Shown piece by piece: positions 15,677 through 23,677 of a stretch of 64,000 nt of DNA. Under the pieces are notes generated by a model. The model saw only the letters and a list, made by a program, of their open reading frames with translations. It ran no database searches and was not told the DNA's origin. The translations under genes were made by a program, and so were the position numbers. Source of the stretch: Rhodococcoides kyotonense (GTDB lineage: Bacteria > Actinomycetota > Actinomycetes > Mycobacteriales > Mycobacteriaceae); NCBI RefSeq assembly GCF_001645385.1, contig NZ_LVHI01000015.1, positions 1 to 64,000 on the forward strand, in the 5' to 3' direction. Every line of letters starts with the position of its first letter. Position 1 is the first letter of the stretch.

Positions 15677-16156
15677 CTACGCCGGGACGCCTGCAGGTCG
15701 ATCACGCGCACGCTCGTAGCACTGAATCAACTCGTGAACGTCAATCTGAAGAGCCGACGCCAGTCGGCGGGCATTTTCATCGGTCAGTTTGACCTCGCCG
15801 CGTTCGATACGCGCGACCATAGATGTGCTGATCCCCACCAACGAGCCGAGCTGGGGCTGAGTGAGACCCTGCAGGACACGCCAATCTCCTGGAAATCGTT
15901 CGACGCGAGGAACATCAACGAAGTGCCCTACAGACAGACCCAGCGTCTTAGCAACCAGCGCGAGGGTATCGACCTGAGGACTTCGAGTGCCGGTCTCCCA
16001 CTGCTGCACGGTAGCGCCGCCAACTCCGGCTTTACGCGCCAAGTCAGCACGGCTCATGCCCTTACTTTCCCGCGCGGCAGTCAGCCTGGCGGGGGCAAAC
16101 CCTCGCAAGACCCGTCGACTCACTGCCGTATCCCATTCGTCATTGCTAGACACCAT
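15677..16156 (-). CDS. Regulator with two tandem HTH_XRE domains
   Basis: A 159-residue protein containing two separate XRE helix-turn-helix units: LTAARESKGMSRADLARKAG...TVQQWETGTRSPQ at about 24-62 and WRVLQGLTQPQLGSLVG...MVARIERGEVKLT at about 92-125. Two complete HTH_3 domains in one short chain are uncommon; it could bind two adjacent half-sites as a monomer. Start ATG 16156 (MVSSNDEWD). It is the last gene before the gene-poor region preceding the transfer operon, so it may regulate transfer, though nothing proves this. Confidence 0.82.
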   Translation of the reverse strand: MVSSNDEWDTAVSRRVLRGFAPARLTAARESKGMSRADLARKAGVGGATVQQWETGTRSPQVDTLALVAKTLGLSVGHFVDVPRVERFPGDWRVLQGLTQPQLGSLVGISTSMVARIERGEVKLTDENARRLASALQIDVHELIQCYERARDRPAGVPA

Positions 16157-16987
16157 GCCGCACCTCAGCTAAGGTCTGAACTGTGCATGACTTTAAACGA
16201 TGACAATATCGTGATAGATGCGTCGTCGACTATTCCGCCGAACACTTTCCGTTTTCGCGCGAACATCCGGTCTCGAGACAACAGTCGGGAGGCACAGACG
16301 AACTGATATAAGACCCCGGGAGCGTAAGTGATTGGCGTCCCGAACGCACCCGGGGCTTCTCAAACCTGCAAATGACGACTTCGTTCACACGTGCCGACAC
16401 CCGCAGAGTTCACATCCTATGCGGAGCGGCACGGTCTACCGACTGGAGCACCCATGCCTTCTCCGATAGTCGTAGGACAATCGCAGCCCGGGCCACTCAG
16501 TACGGCCGAGGGTAATCAGCAAGTCAACCCGTGTCCGTCACTGACAACAGTGAACGGTGTTGACCTGATCGCATGCTCACTTCGACGCGACTATCGACAT
16601 TCGATCCATCAAAACTGTGCACAGACACCGGCGAGGTTCTGGCTGAGTGGGTTTCGGCGCGTCGACAGGATTTGAAGAACGCAGCCTAGATTCCGCTTTC
16701 AGCGCTCTCTGCCGGCTCTTGCTCAGCACCTGCTAGTTCGGACGTGGTCCGAGAACTCCCCTGTTCTGAGACGTTCGAGTCACGTTCTTGGTCGCGATGT
16801 CTGTGTGGATTTCCCGCATAGCTGCCGCACCGATCAGGACGCCATTCGCTGAGTGCGAGGTTTGGCACCCGAAGGCTGGCCCTCGCCTTCGGTTGTCGAA
16901 CCTTCGCTCGACGATGGTTGTCACACCACCAACTATCCACTACGAAAAGTTCTGCTACACAACTACTTACGAAAGGCACTACTGCCC
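16157..16987. other. Long gene-poor region upstream of the transfer operon
   Basis: About 830 bases with no convincing gene. A plus-strand frame 16391-16675 starts with natural-looking sequence (PTPAEFTSYAERHGLP) and then degrades, so it may be a decayed gene. CCCCGGG (16314-16320) and CCCGGGG (16349-16355) can pair around a 28-base loop, which may be a terminator of neighbouring transcripts. The last 100 bases should carry the promoter of the secretion operon; a GAAAGG element lies just upstream of ATG 16988. Confidence 0.4.
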
Positions 16988-18202
16988 ATGTCTCCTCAGC
17001 AAGGAATCGGCGGCCGGCATCGCCGCCGAAGGGAACGCGCACTCGTTCTCACCGCCGTCCCCGTCGCAGTCGCACTGGCATGGGGCTCGGGTACCGCCCA
17101 CGCTGCCCCACAGGACTTTGTGACCGCACCCGACACTGCCCAGTCCGGAACCACCGACACCACCCCGGTCGCGCCGCCGCCGGCACCAACACAGGAACGC
17201 CAGTTCCTGCCCGGCTACCAAGCCTCGCCGCAGGTGCAGCAATCACAGTGGCGCAGCTACGACGACTACCGGTCCGGCAACCAGCAGTCCTCATACCAGA
17301 ACACCTACTACGAACAGGCACCCACGCAGCAGGCAGCACCGACCGAGGCCCCGCCCGCGCTGCAGGCCGCTCCGCCGCCCCCGCCACCCGTCCCGACGGT
17401 GCCGCGGACGGTCATCGCACCGATCGACGCCCCCGACGGCTACATCCTCGCCGGTGGCGAACTCGTCCCGTACGACCCCAATCTTCTCGACCGAAACCTG
17501 GTCGAGCAGTTCAACAACACCGGCGCCGCGCTCCAAGCCGATGGTGGAAACTGGTTGGTGGACAACGGTTTCGCCGATGCACCGCAGGCCGACCGCATCG
17601 CAGCAGGCACCGCGACCGGTGTCCTCACCGGAGGAGCTGCCGGCCTCGCAGCATCCGTCGCCCCTGCCGCGGTGATCACCGGCACCGCAGCTGCCATCGG
17701 CGGCGGACTCGGCGTGGCCGCGACCGCAGGCACCGGCGCAATCGTCTGGGGCGGGCCGGTGGGCTGGGTGTTCATCCCCGGCGCAGCAGCACTCGCTGGC
17801 GCAGGTGTGGGCGCGGCCCTGTCCGCACCGATCGTGCTCGGTCTGACCGGCGCAGGCGCTGCCATCGGTGGCGTGCTCGGCGCCACCGTCCTCGGCGGCG
17901 AGCAGCAGATCATCGAAGAGCCCGCACCGCTCCCGCCCCCCGAAACCGTACCGACACCCCCAGCCGCACCGCTGTCCGTCGGTGACCCTGGGACCCAGAG
18001 CGCCATCGACACCGCCGACGACCAGGCGGTCAACGATGCCCCGTTATGGACTGAACCCGCATACGAGGAAGTCCAGCGGTTCACCACGACGGTGCTCGAA
18101 CAACCCGCTGTGGCCGACACAGTGGCCACAGTGAACACCGCCGTCGCTCCCGTTCTCGACCAGGCGAATGCCGCACTAGCTGGTCTGAACCTCCCGATCT
18201 GA
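16988..18202 (+). CDS. Exported Gly/Ala-rich protein, first gene of the transfer operon
   Basis: A 404-residue protein with a signal peptide (RRRRERALVLTAVPVAVALAWGSG type n- and h-regions, cleavage likely near residue 35 after TAHA), a low-complexity Q/P/Y-rich region with a run of prolines, then a glycine/alanine-rich hydrophobic part (about 215-310) that could span or insert into membrane, and a proline-rich tail. The start ATG 16988 is chosen for the signal peptide; the frame is open upstream to 16853. Likely a surface or envelope component of the conjugation machine. Followed by a strong hairpin at 18210-18240. Confidence 0.75.
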   Translation: MSPQQGIGGRHRRRRERALVLTAVPVAVALAWGSGTAHAAPQDFVTAPDTAQSGTTDTTPVAPPPAPTQERQFLPGYQASPQVQQSQWRSYDDYRSGNQQSSYQNTYYEQAPTQQAAPTEAPPALQAAPPPPPPVPTVPRTVIAPIDAPDGYILAGGELVPYDPNLLDRNLVEQFNNTGAALQADGGNWLVDNGFADAPQADRIAAGTATGVLTGGAAGLAASVAPAAVITGTAAAIGGGLGVAATAGTGAIVWGGPVGWVFIPGAAALAGAGVGAALSAPIVLGLTGAGAAIGGVLGATVLGGEQQIIEEPAPLPPPETVPTPPAAPLSVGDPGTQSAIDTADDQAVNDAPLWTEPAYEEVQRFTTTVLEQPAVADTVATVNTAVAPVLDQANAALAGLNLPI

Positions 18203-18209
18203 CCTCTGT

Positions 18210-18240
18210 GTGCAGCCCGATCACCCAGGTCGGGCTGCAC
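18210..18240 (+). terminator. Strong hairpin after the first transfer gene
   Basis: An 11-bp perfect stem GTGCAGCCCGA / TCGGGCTGCAC with a 9-base loop, eight bases after the stop codon. No T-run follows. In high-GC actinobacteria such hairpins can terminate, attenuate, or protect the upstream mRNA; here it would set the level of the first gene above that of the downstream secretion genes. Confidence 0.6.
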
Positions 18241-18292
18241 CCGGAGGGGTTTCACCCCTGTTCGCCACCCTCGACTCTCGGAAAGGCCTGTT

Positions 18293-19180
18293 GTGGCACC
18301 TCGAGACCGCACCACCGACGTCGACACTCACGACAGCACCGATGACTGGTTCGACAACCCCGCAGCCGTCGAACCCGATCCTGTCGCAGACGCCCCCGAC
18401 AACCAGGCCGGTCGACGGTTGACGGTGTTGCCCGAGCGCCACCTCGTCGACAACCCGGACGACGATTGGTTCCGAGACATCGGCGACCACCCCGACGCAC
18501 ACCAGAGCGATCCACACGCCGAGTACAACTCCTTCGACACTCGGACCGCCGTACTCCGCAACACGCGCACCTACAGCACACCGCAGCCACCCTCGCCGCC
18601 GTCATGGTGGCGGCAGCACCGCTCGGCGATCGCGGTCACCGCCGCTATCGCCGTCCTCGGCGGCGGTATCACGGGAACAGCAGTCCTGCTCACCGATATC
18701 AGCAGCGAACCGGAACCGACCGCGCCGATGGCAATCGACGAAATCGTCACCACCACAGCGTCAACGCCGACCTCGACGGCTCCCGCTGCTGCGGGTGCCG
18801 CTGCCGCAAATGTCACATGGTGCAAGGGCCAAGCCGACGGTGACCCAGTCACCGAAAACAGCAATGATCCGGGCGCGGCGGCGATCTGGCGGTTCGAGAA
18901 AGCCTTCTACTTCGACCGCGACGCGGCCGCTGCCCGCGCGGCCGGGGCACCGGATGCGGTGATGGGCTCCGCTGCGCGACTACAAGAAGGCATCGACCAG
19001 CTCGAACCAGCCGTCGAGTTCTGCGTCCTGGCCGACCCGATCGACGCCGGAATCTACGACGTCACCGTCGTCGAACGCGGACCTGGCATCGACGGCCGCA
19101 TCAGCGGGCAACGGATCACCACCACCACGCAACCCGGCGGCCAGACGCTCATCTCCGCCATCGTCCCCCGGCCCCTATGA
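18293..19180 (+). CDS. Membrane-anchored transfer protein (DUF8176/VirB8-like)
   Basis: A 295-residue bitopic protein: a long acidic cytoplasmic part with a repeated DDWF element (residues about 17-20 and 57-60), one membrane segment at about 112-134, a threonine/alanine-rich linker and an extracytoplasmic domain with WCKG, AIWRFEKAFYFDRDAAAARA and a second cysteine (FCVLAD). This arrangement fits NTF2-like scaffold proteins of actinobacterial conjugation systems. GTG 18293 start with GGAAAGG upstream. Stop overlaps the cutinase start (ATGA). The two copies of DDWF in the cytoplasmic part may be a docking repeat. Confidence 0.75.
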   Translation: MAPRDRTTDVDTHDSTDDWFDNPAAVEPDPVADAPDNQAGRRLTVLPERHLVDNPDDDWFRDIGDHPDAHQSDPHAEYNSFDTRTAVLRNTRTYSTPQPPSPPSWWRQHRSAIAVTAAIAVLGGGITGTAVLLTDISSEPEPTAPMAIDEIVTTTASTPTSTAPAAAGAAAANVTWCKGQADGDPVTENSNDPGAAAIWRFEKAFYFDRDAAAARAAGAPDAVMGSAARLQEGIDQLEPAVEFCVLADPIDAGIYDVTVVERGPGIDGRISGQRITTTTQPGGQTLISAIVPRPL

Positions 19181-20880
19181 CCAGGCACACCCGCCAGGGC
19201 CCACCGAAGAAGAGAGAAGCCGTGCACACAACCATCGACCAGGTTCGCCGCGTTACCCCGCGCCTGCTCGCCGCCGCTGCAGCACTGACGATCGTGGTCT
19301 CCTCCAGCGGAGTCGCGGCCGCACAGCCATCCGCCACACCCACCCAACCAGGCGGAAGCGAGGACTGCCCAGTCCTGCATCTCGTCGTCGTCCCCGGCAC
19401 CACCGAGATCGACGAAAACTCCTCACCCGACGCCGATTCCGGCTTCTTCTCCCGCCTGACCGTCCCCGCGATGCGCGATGCGAACTCCGGCGACGGTCCC
19501 GCCCTCGAACGCCGCTACGTCCCGTACCCAGCGAGCTTCGGCGGCAAGCCCGGCGACCGCTCCGCCGTCCCCTACGCCCAGTCGGTCGACATCGGTGTCG
19601 AGAACACCACCAACATGATCGCCGACATCGCCGCACGCTGCCCCGGCACCAAAGTCTTTCTCTCCGGCTACTCCCAGGGCGGCGAGATCGCCTCGCAGGT
19701 CACCCGCGAGATCGGTGCAGGTACCGGACCGATCGACCCCAACCACTTCGCCGGCGCAGCACTGTTCTCCGACCCCACCCGCGCCGAAGGTGAAGACGTC
19801 ATCATCGGCGGCGGCTCCACCCCTGCACCAGCGCCAGGAACCGACGGCGCCGCAGTGGGCACCATCTCCCTGGCCCCAGCAGTGTCCGCAGCGGCACCCG
19901 CAGGCGGAGGCATCGCGCCAACCCCGAAAATCGCCGGGTTCGGAGCAGTCTCGGACCGCGTCGCTTCATACTGCACCGCAGGTGACCTCGCGTGCGACAC
20001 CCCCAGCGACGCCCCCGCCGCCAAGCTCGTCGCCTCCATCGCCGGACAGTCCTCGATGGACACCCGCGACCCCGTCCGGATCCTCACCGACGTCTCCACC
20101 GCCGTCGGCCGTACTGCCCTGATGACTGGTGCTTCGGTGATCAACGACAACATCGACTTCGACTCCAAGGCAGGACGATTCGAGGTCAACTCGGCACCCG
20201 AGACGGTGCTGTCGAAGATGGCAAAGTACTCCGATCCCTCCGCGACCTCGACCGATGACATGATCGACGAAGCGGTCGGTGCGGTCACCAAGATCGGCGG
20301 AATGGCCATCGGGGCCGCGATCACCGTGGCCAAAGACGTCCTCACTCCCGAGACGATCGGCCAGCTCGCCACCGTCGGTTTGACCAATCCACCCGCTGCG
20401 CTTGCACTGCTGGCCACCAAAACGGTTTCTGCCGCAGTCAAACTCGTGCCCCCGGCCACCATCGACTCTGCCGTCGACGTCGCGTTCGAGGAAGTGTCGA
20501 ACACCATCGACGAGAACGCCGGCCTCGCCCAGCTCGTCACCGACACCTCGTACTGGAACACTGCCACCAAACACGGCTCCTACGACAGTGTTCCGGTCGG
20601 GTCCCACGGTGAAACCCCCGTCGAATTGACCGTTCGGTGGATCGTCGCACTCGCCGCCGACCTCACCGGCGATCAGTCTCTCGCCGACAAAGTCGGAGCC
20701 GTGATCCGCAGTGGCGCAGCGCTGTTCGCCACCAGTGAGACCGTCCGCAGCGCAGGGAGCATCCTCACCGCTCACGCCACCATCGGCAGCGCCGCCACCC
20801 CATCGACGGCCGCAGCGGCGACCACCACCTCTGCCGTACCCGCAGCAGCCACGACCGTCTCGCCGACCACCACTCGGTGA
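19177..20880 (+). CDS. Cutinase-family esterase within the transfer operon
   Basis: A 567-residue exported protein. It has a signal peptide (hydrophobic run RLLAAAAALTIVVSSSG, cleavage near AAAQ), then a cutinase-type alpha/beta hydrolase domain: VLHLVVVPGT, YPASFGG, and the nucleophile elbow GYSQGG with S166. Candidate acid is in YCTAGDLACD and candidate histidine in KHGSYDS, about 190 residues further on, because a long alanine-rich helical insertion (about 300-425) separates them. Cutinase-like enzymes in mycolate actinobacteria hydrolyse lipid esters of the envelope. The ATG 19177 overlaps the preceding stop; GTG 19222 is an alternative start that gives a more typical signal peptide. Tight coupling with secretion genes suggests an envelope-remodelling role in mating. 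Confidence 0.85.
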   Translation: MTRHTRQGPPKKREAVHTTIDQVRRVTPRLLAAAAALTIVVSSSGVAAAQPSATPTQPGGSEDCPVLHLVVVPGTTEIDENSSPDADSGFFSRLTVPAMRDANSGDGPALERRYVPYPASFGGKPGDRSAVPYAQSVDIGVENTTNMIADIAARCPGTKVFLSGYSQGGEIASQVTREIGAGTGPIDPNHFAGAALFSDPTRAEGEDVIIGGGSTPAPAPGTDGAAVGTISLAPAVSAAAPAGGGIAPTPKIAGFGAVSDRVASYCTAGDLACDTPSDAPAAKLVASIAGQSSMDTRDPVRILTDVSTAVGRTALMTGASVINDNIDFDSKAGRFEVNSAPETVLSKMAKYSDPSATSTDDMIDEAVGAVTKIGGMAIGAAITVAKDVLTPETIGQLATVGLTNPPAALALLATKTVSAAVKLVPPATIDSAVDVAFEEVSNTIDENAGLAQLVTDTSYWNTATKHGSYDSVPVGSHGETPVELTVRWIVALAADLTGDQSLADKVGAVIRSGAALFATSETVRSAGSILTAHATIGSAATPSTAAAATTTSAVPAAATTVSPTTTR

Positions 20881-21551
20881 CCGAGAAAGCCGGAGAAGGA
20901 GGTGCGCCCGACATGGCCGCACAACCAGCAGAGCACCGTGACTTCCACCGAGACGACGCCGCGGCGGTTACCCCAGCCGGACTGCGGATACCGCCGTCGA
21001 CGCGTCGGGCACCGATCCACGACACCCCAGTCTCGGTCCACGGTCGCCCGCCCGTGATGTGGCTCCTCGCCGCTCACGGGCGCTCCGGCGCAGGCACTCT
21101 CGCCCAGATCTGGGCTCCGGCGGGCGATGCTCGACGGGGCTGGCCCGCGGCCGACCGGCACCGACACGTCGTGGTGGTCTCCCGTACCGACCGCGACGGC
21201 CTCGACGCTGCACACGATCTGCTCCTGCAATCAGCCGCAGGTCTGACCGGAGGCTGCACCCTTCTCGGATTGGCGCTGGTTCCCGACGTACCCGGCCCAC
21301 TCCCCAAAACGCTGCGCAGGCGCGCCGACGTCGTCGCCTCCGCAGCTCCAGCGGTGTGGCGGGTGCCCTACGTCGACGATCTACGCACCCACACACAAGC
21401 CGAGCTCGCGATCTGGACACCCACCGAACCCGACCCACCCCCGCCGGGGCGAATGCGCGCACACCCGCCGTCGACGACCGCACCGCACCCCGAAATCTCC
21501 TCGATCGGGCGGGAGATCTTCACCGCCGCACGCATCGCGGCAGGCCGCTGA
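20877..21551 (+). CDS. DUF6668-like protein, degenerate P-loop
   Basis: A 224-residue protein starting at GTG 20877, overlapping the cutinase stop. The core VMWLLAAHGRSGAGTLA resembles a P-loop of ParA/MipZ type with the lysine missing, followed by RHVVVVSRTDRDGLDAAHDLL and LLGLALVPDVPG strands, i.e. a Rossmann-like ATPase fold that may no longer hydrolyse. DUF6668-type proteins accompany actinobacterial conjugation genes. Proline-rich C-terminus, no membrane segment, so cytoplasmic. Family name given from memory of the pattern. Confidence 0.65.
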   Translation: MTEKAGEGGAPDMAAQPAEHRDFHRDDAAAVTPAGLRIPPSTRRAPIHDTPVSVHGRPPVMWLLAAHGRSGAGTLAQIWAPAGDARRGWPAADRHRHVVVVSRTDRDGLDAAHDLLLQSAAGLTGGCTLLGLALVPDVPGPLPKTLRRRADVVASAAPAVWRVPYVDDLRTHTQAELAIWTPTEPDPPPPGRMRAHPPSTTAPHPEISSIGREIFTAARIAAGR

Positions 21552-21594
21552 ACCCCACGCCGACAAAGTCATTCACCATTTCACAGGGAGAGCA

Positions 21595-21888
21595 ATGATC
21601 ATCACACTGACCGCTGTAGCCACCGACTTCTCTGCTCAGGACATCGGCGGAGTCGACCCAACACTTCCCACAGGTGACGCAGGAGAAAAGATCAACTTGT
21701 TGATGTCCTGGCTGATGGGACTCTGCATCACAGCTTCCGTTGCCGGACTGATGATCTGCGGTTCCATGCTCGTCTACGAGAAGATTACCGGTGGTGGCGG
21801 CAACTCCACCGGCAAACTCGTCGGGGGCCTGGTCGGTTCGATCCTTATCGGCTCGGCCGCCGGCCTGGTCAACATGCTCGCCCTATGA
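21595..21888 (+). CDS. Small pilin-like membrane protein (TrbC/VirB2-like)
   Basis: A 97-residue protein with two hydrophobic helices (about 36-58 and 74-94) separated by a glycine-rich loop ITGGGGNSTGK, the layout of VirB2/TrbC pilin precursors. CAGGGAG ribosome binding site upstream of ATG 21595. A paralogue of the same layout follows with a four-base overlap. In this family the helical hairpin forms the pilus or an inner-membrane channel part; no obvious signal peptidase site is visible before the first helix. Confidence 0.72.
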   Translation: MIITLTAVATDFSAQDIGGVDPTLPTGDAGEKINLLMSWLMGLCITASVAGLMICGSMLVYEKITGGGGNSTGKLVGGLVGSILIGSAAGLVNMLAL

Positions 21889-22151
21889 CCATCATTTCCG
21901 CTCAGCCACCAACCACGCCGGTGGACTGGCCCGCCGAAGTGTGGGAGCCGATCATGACGGGCCTGTCGTGGCTGCTGGGCTTTGCCACCGTCACCTGTGT
22001 TGCAGCGCTGATGGTGTGTGGGGCGGTGTTCGTCAACCAACGCAAGTCCACCGGAACACAGATAGTCGAGGACGCCACCCTCGCGCGCATCCTGATCTGC
22101 GCTGCCGTCATCGGCTCCGCCTCCGGAATCGCTCAGGCCGTACTTGCCTGA
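21885..22151 (+). CDS. Second small pilin-like membrane protein
   Basis: An 88-residue protein, translated from ATG 21885 within the stop of the previous gene. Two hydrophobic helices (about 25-50 and 66-87) with a polar loop NQRKSTGTQIVED, clearly the same design as the preceding protein though without the glycine run. The pair probably acts together as pilin or channel subunits. Confidence 0.7.
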   Translation: MTIISAQPPTTPVDWPAEVWEPIMTGLSWLLGFATVTCVAALMVCGAVFVNQRKSTGTQIVEDATLARILICAAVIGSASGIAQAVLA

Positions 22152-22202
22152 GTATGCGAATCCGCTGCACCCGAACTGCACTCGACCGAAAGGCCATACC
22201 TG

Positions 22203-22844
22203 ATGACCGTCTCGCACACACTCCGGATCGCCGCGACAACGGCGACGGCCCTCGTCTTTGCTGCATGCGGATCCGGCAACGACGACGCGCCGACCACCGT
22301 GGCACAGGCTCCGACACCGGATCTGCGGTCAGCTCCGGCCGAGCTGGCCTGGCGCGAAGTAGCGGGAGTGTCCGTGCCTACCTCTCGCGTCGACGGACCC
22401 GACACCGGAACGTCCGTCAATCGCAGTGGATACGCCCAGACCCCGCAGGGCGCTGTGCTGGCAGCGATCAACGGTCAGACTGCACTCGCCGTCGCCGACG
22501 ACCGCGCGTGGCCGGAGGTGGTCAACACCGTCACCGCTCCCGGACCCGGGCGCGACGAATTCGCGGCCGCACGCGCCGCCGTCACCGTCTCCGGTTCGGT
22601 GCCCGCCGACGCGGCACCGACGTTCCTCGGGTTCGAGGTCACCGACTATCGCCAAGATCCGCTCTCTGCTGCGGTGTCGGTCGCACAGACCATCGGCACC
22701 GACGACCAGATCTACTCCTACCCCGTTGCCTTGCAATGGATTGCCGACGACTGGCGCATCGTCCTGCCGACCACCGCCGAAAACATCGATGCGGTCGAAC
22801 TGGACTCCCTCGACGGCTACACCGCATTGGAGCAGAACTCATGA
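22203..22844 (+). CDS. Lipoprotein with VirB8/TcpC-like domain
   Basis: A 213-residue protein with a lipoprotein signal peptide ending in the lipobox VFAAC (cysteine about residue 21). The mature part contains GYAQTPQGAVLAA, and ends QWIADDWRIVLP. The same GY-x-x-TPQGA-x-LAA element occurs in the next protein. These are features of NTF2-like VirB8/TcpC-type scaffold proteins of actinobacterial conjugation systems. Its stop overlaps the next start (ATGA). Confidence 0.75.
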   Translation: MTVSHTLRIAATTATALVFAACGSGNDDAPTTVAQAPTPDLRSAPAELAWREVAGVSVPTSRVDGPDTGTSVNRSGYAQTPQGAVLAAINGQTALAVADDRAWPEVVNTVTAPGPGRDEFAAARAAVTVSGSVPADAAPTFLGFEVTDYRQDPLSAAVSVAQTIGTDDQIYSYPVALQWIADDWRIVLPTTAENIDAVELDSLDGYTALEQNS

Positions 22845-23677
22845 GCGCCCTGACCCGCAAACTACTGATCGGCCTCGCAGCGTTCGTCGTCGTTGCTGTC
22901 GTCGGCGCGATCGTGTTCGTCATTCCCAACATGAAGGACGACGATCCTGCACAGACCGCGGAGACGTCGCCTACAACGTCTACACCGTCCGCGCCGACGG
23001 ACACGACCCTCAACACCGGTGCTCCCGGATTCGGCCTTCCTGACGCGGATCTGTCGGGCCGCACCGTCATGGTTCCAGTCAACCCGGCCGGATGGCCCCT
23101 CCCTCTGAGCGATCCGGCCGGACCACGCGTCGAGTGCACGAACGACGGCACCCCAGTCACCTCCCCCGAGGAGATGATGATCCAACGCAATTTCGGTGTC
23201 GCCACCCTGTACTCCAAGACCGACGGGCCCTCGTACCTCGACGGCCTGGTCCTCGCCGGCTACACCCGCACACCCCAGGGCGCAGCCCTGGCCGCGGCGA
23301 ACTTCCTCCCCCGTGGAATGGCAGGCGGCGCAGTGGCGATCGAGGCCAGCGAGAAGCTGCTCCTGGGCGGTAGTGAGGCCACCGGGCCGGACGCACGAAC
23401 CATCGAGGAGGGCAAGCCGGTCAACACCGAGACGGTCGCCCTTCGAGCCCCGATGGGATTCAAGATCCTCTCCTGCACAGACAGTTTCGTTGTCGTCGAG
23501 CTCGCGCTCATCCGCGACGTCGACGATTCCGGTCGACGGATGCAGAACCCGACCTACACCGGCATCCGGATGAACATGGTCTGGGACCAAGGCACGTGGA
23601 AAGCACGAGAAGCCACCGGGCCTGCACAATTCGGGCCGTACAACTCCCTCGACGGATTTACCCGGTGGGCACTGTGA
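22841..23677 (+). CDS. Membrane-anchored VirB8/TcpC-like protein
   Basis: A 278-residue bitopic protein: membrane segment at about 8-29, a threonine/proline-rich linker, and an extracytoplasmic domain containing GYTRTPQGAALAA and the terminal NMVWDQGTWKAREA, parallel to the preceding lipoprotein. ATG 22841 overlaps the previous stop and GTG of the next gene overlaps its own stop. Probably a structural link between channel and cell wall. Confidence 0.75.
   Translation: MSALTRKLLIGLAAFVVVAVVGAIVFVIPNMKDDDPAQTAETSPTTSTPSAPTDTTLNTGAPGFGLPDADLSGRTVMVPVNPAGWPLPLSDPAGPRVECTNDGTPVTSPEEMMIQRNFGVATLYSKTDGPSYLDGLVLAGYTRTPQGAALAAANFLPRGMAGGAVAIEASEKLLLGGSEATGPDARTIEEGKPVNTETVALRAPMGFKILSCTDSFVVVELALIRDVDDSGRRMQNPTYTGIRMNMVWDQGTWKAREATGPAQFGPYNSLDGFTRWAL

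Noticed and set aside
16918..17985. 355-codon plus-strand frame overlapping the first transfer gene
   Set aside because: Arginine/proline/threonine-rich shadow; the other frame has a signal peptide and sensible composition.
21791..22840. Open frame extending the VirB8-like gene upstream by 350 codons
   Set aside because: It overlaps three well-supported genes out of frame and has no signal or motif; the start at 22841 gives a proper membrane anchor.
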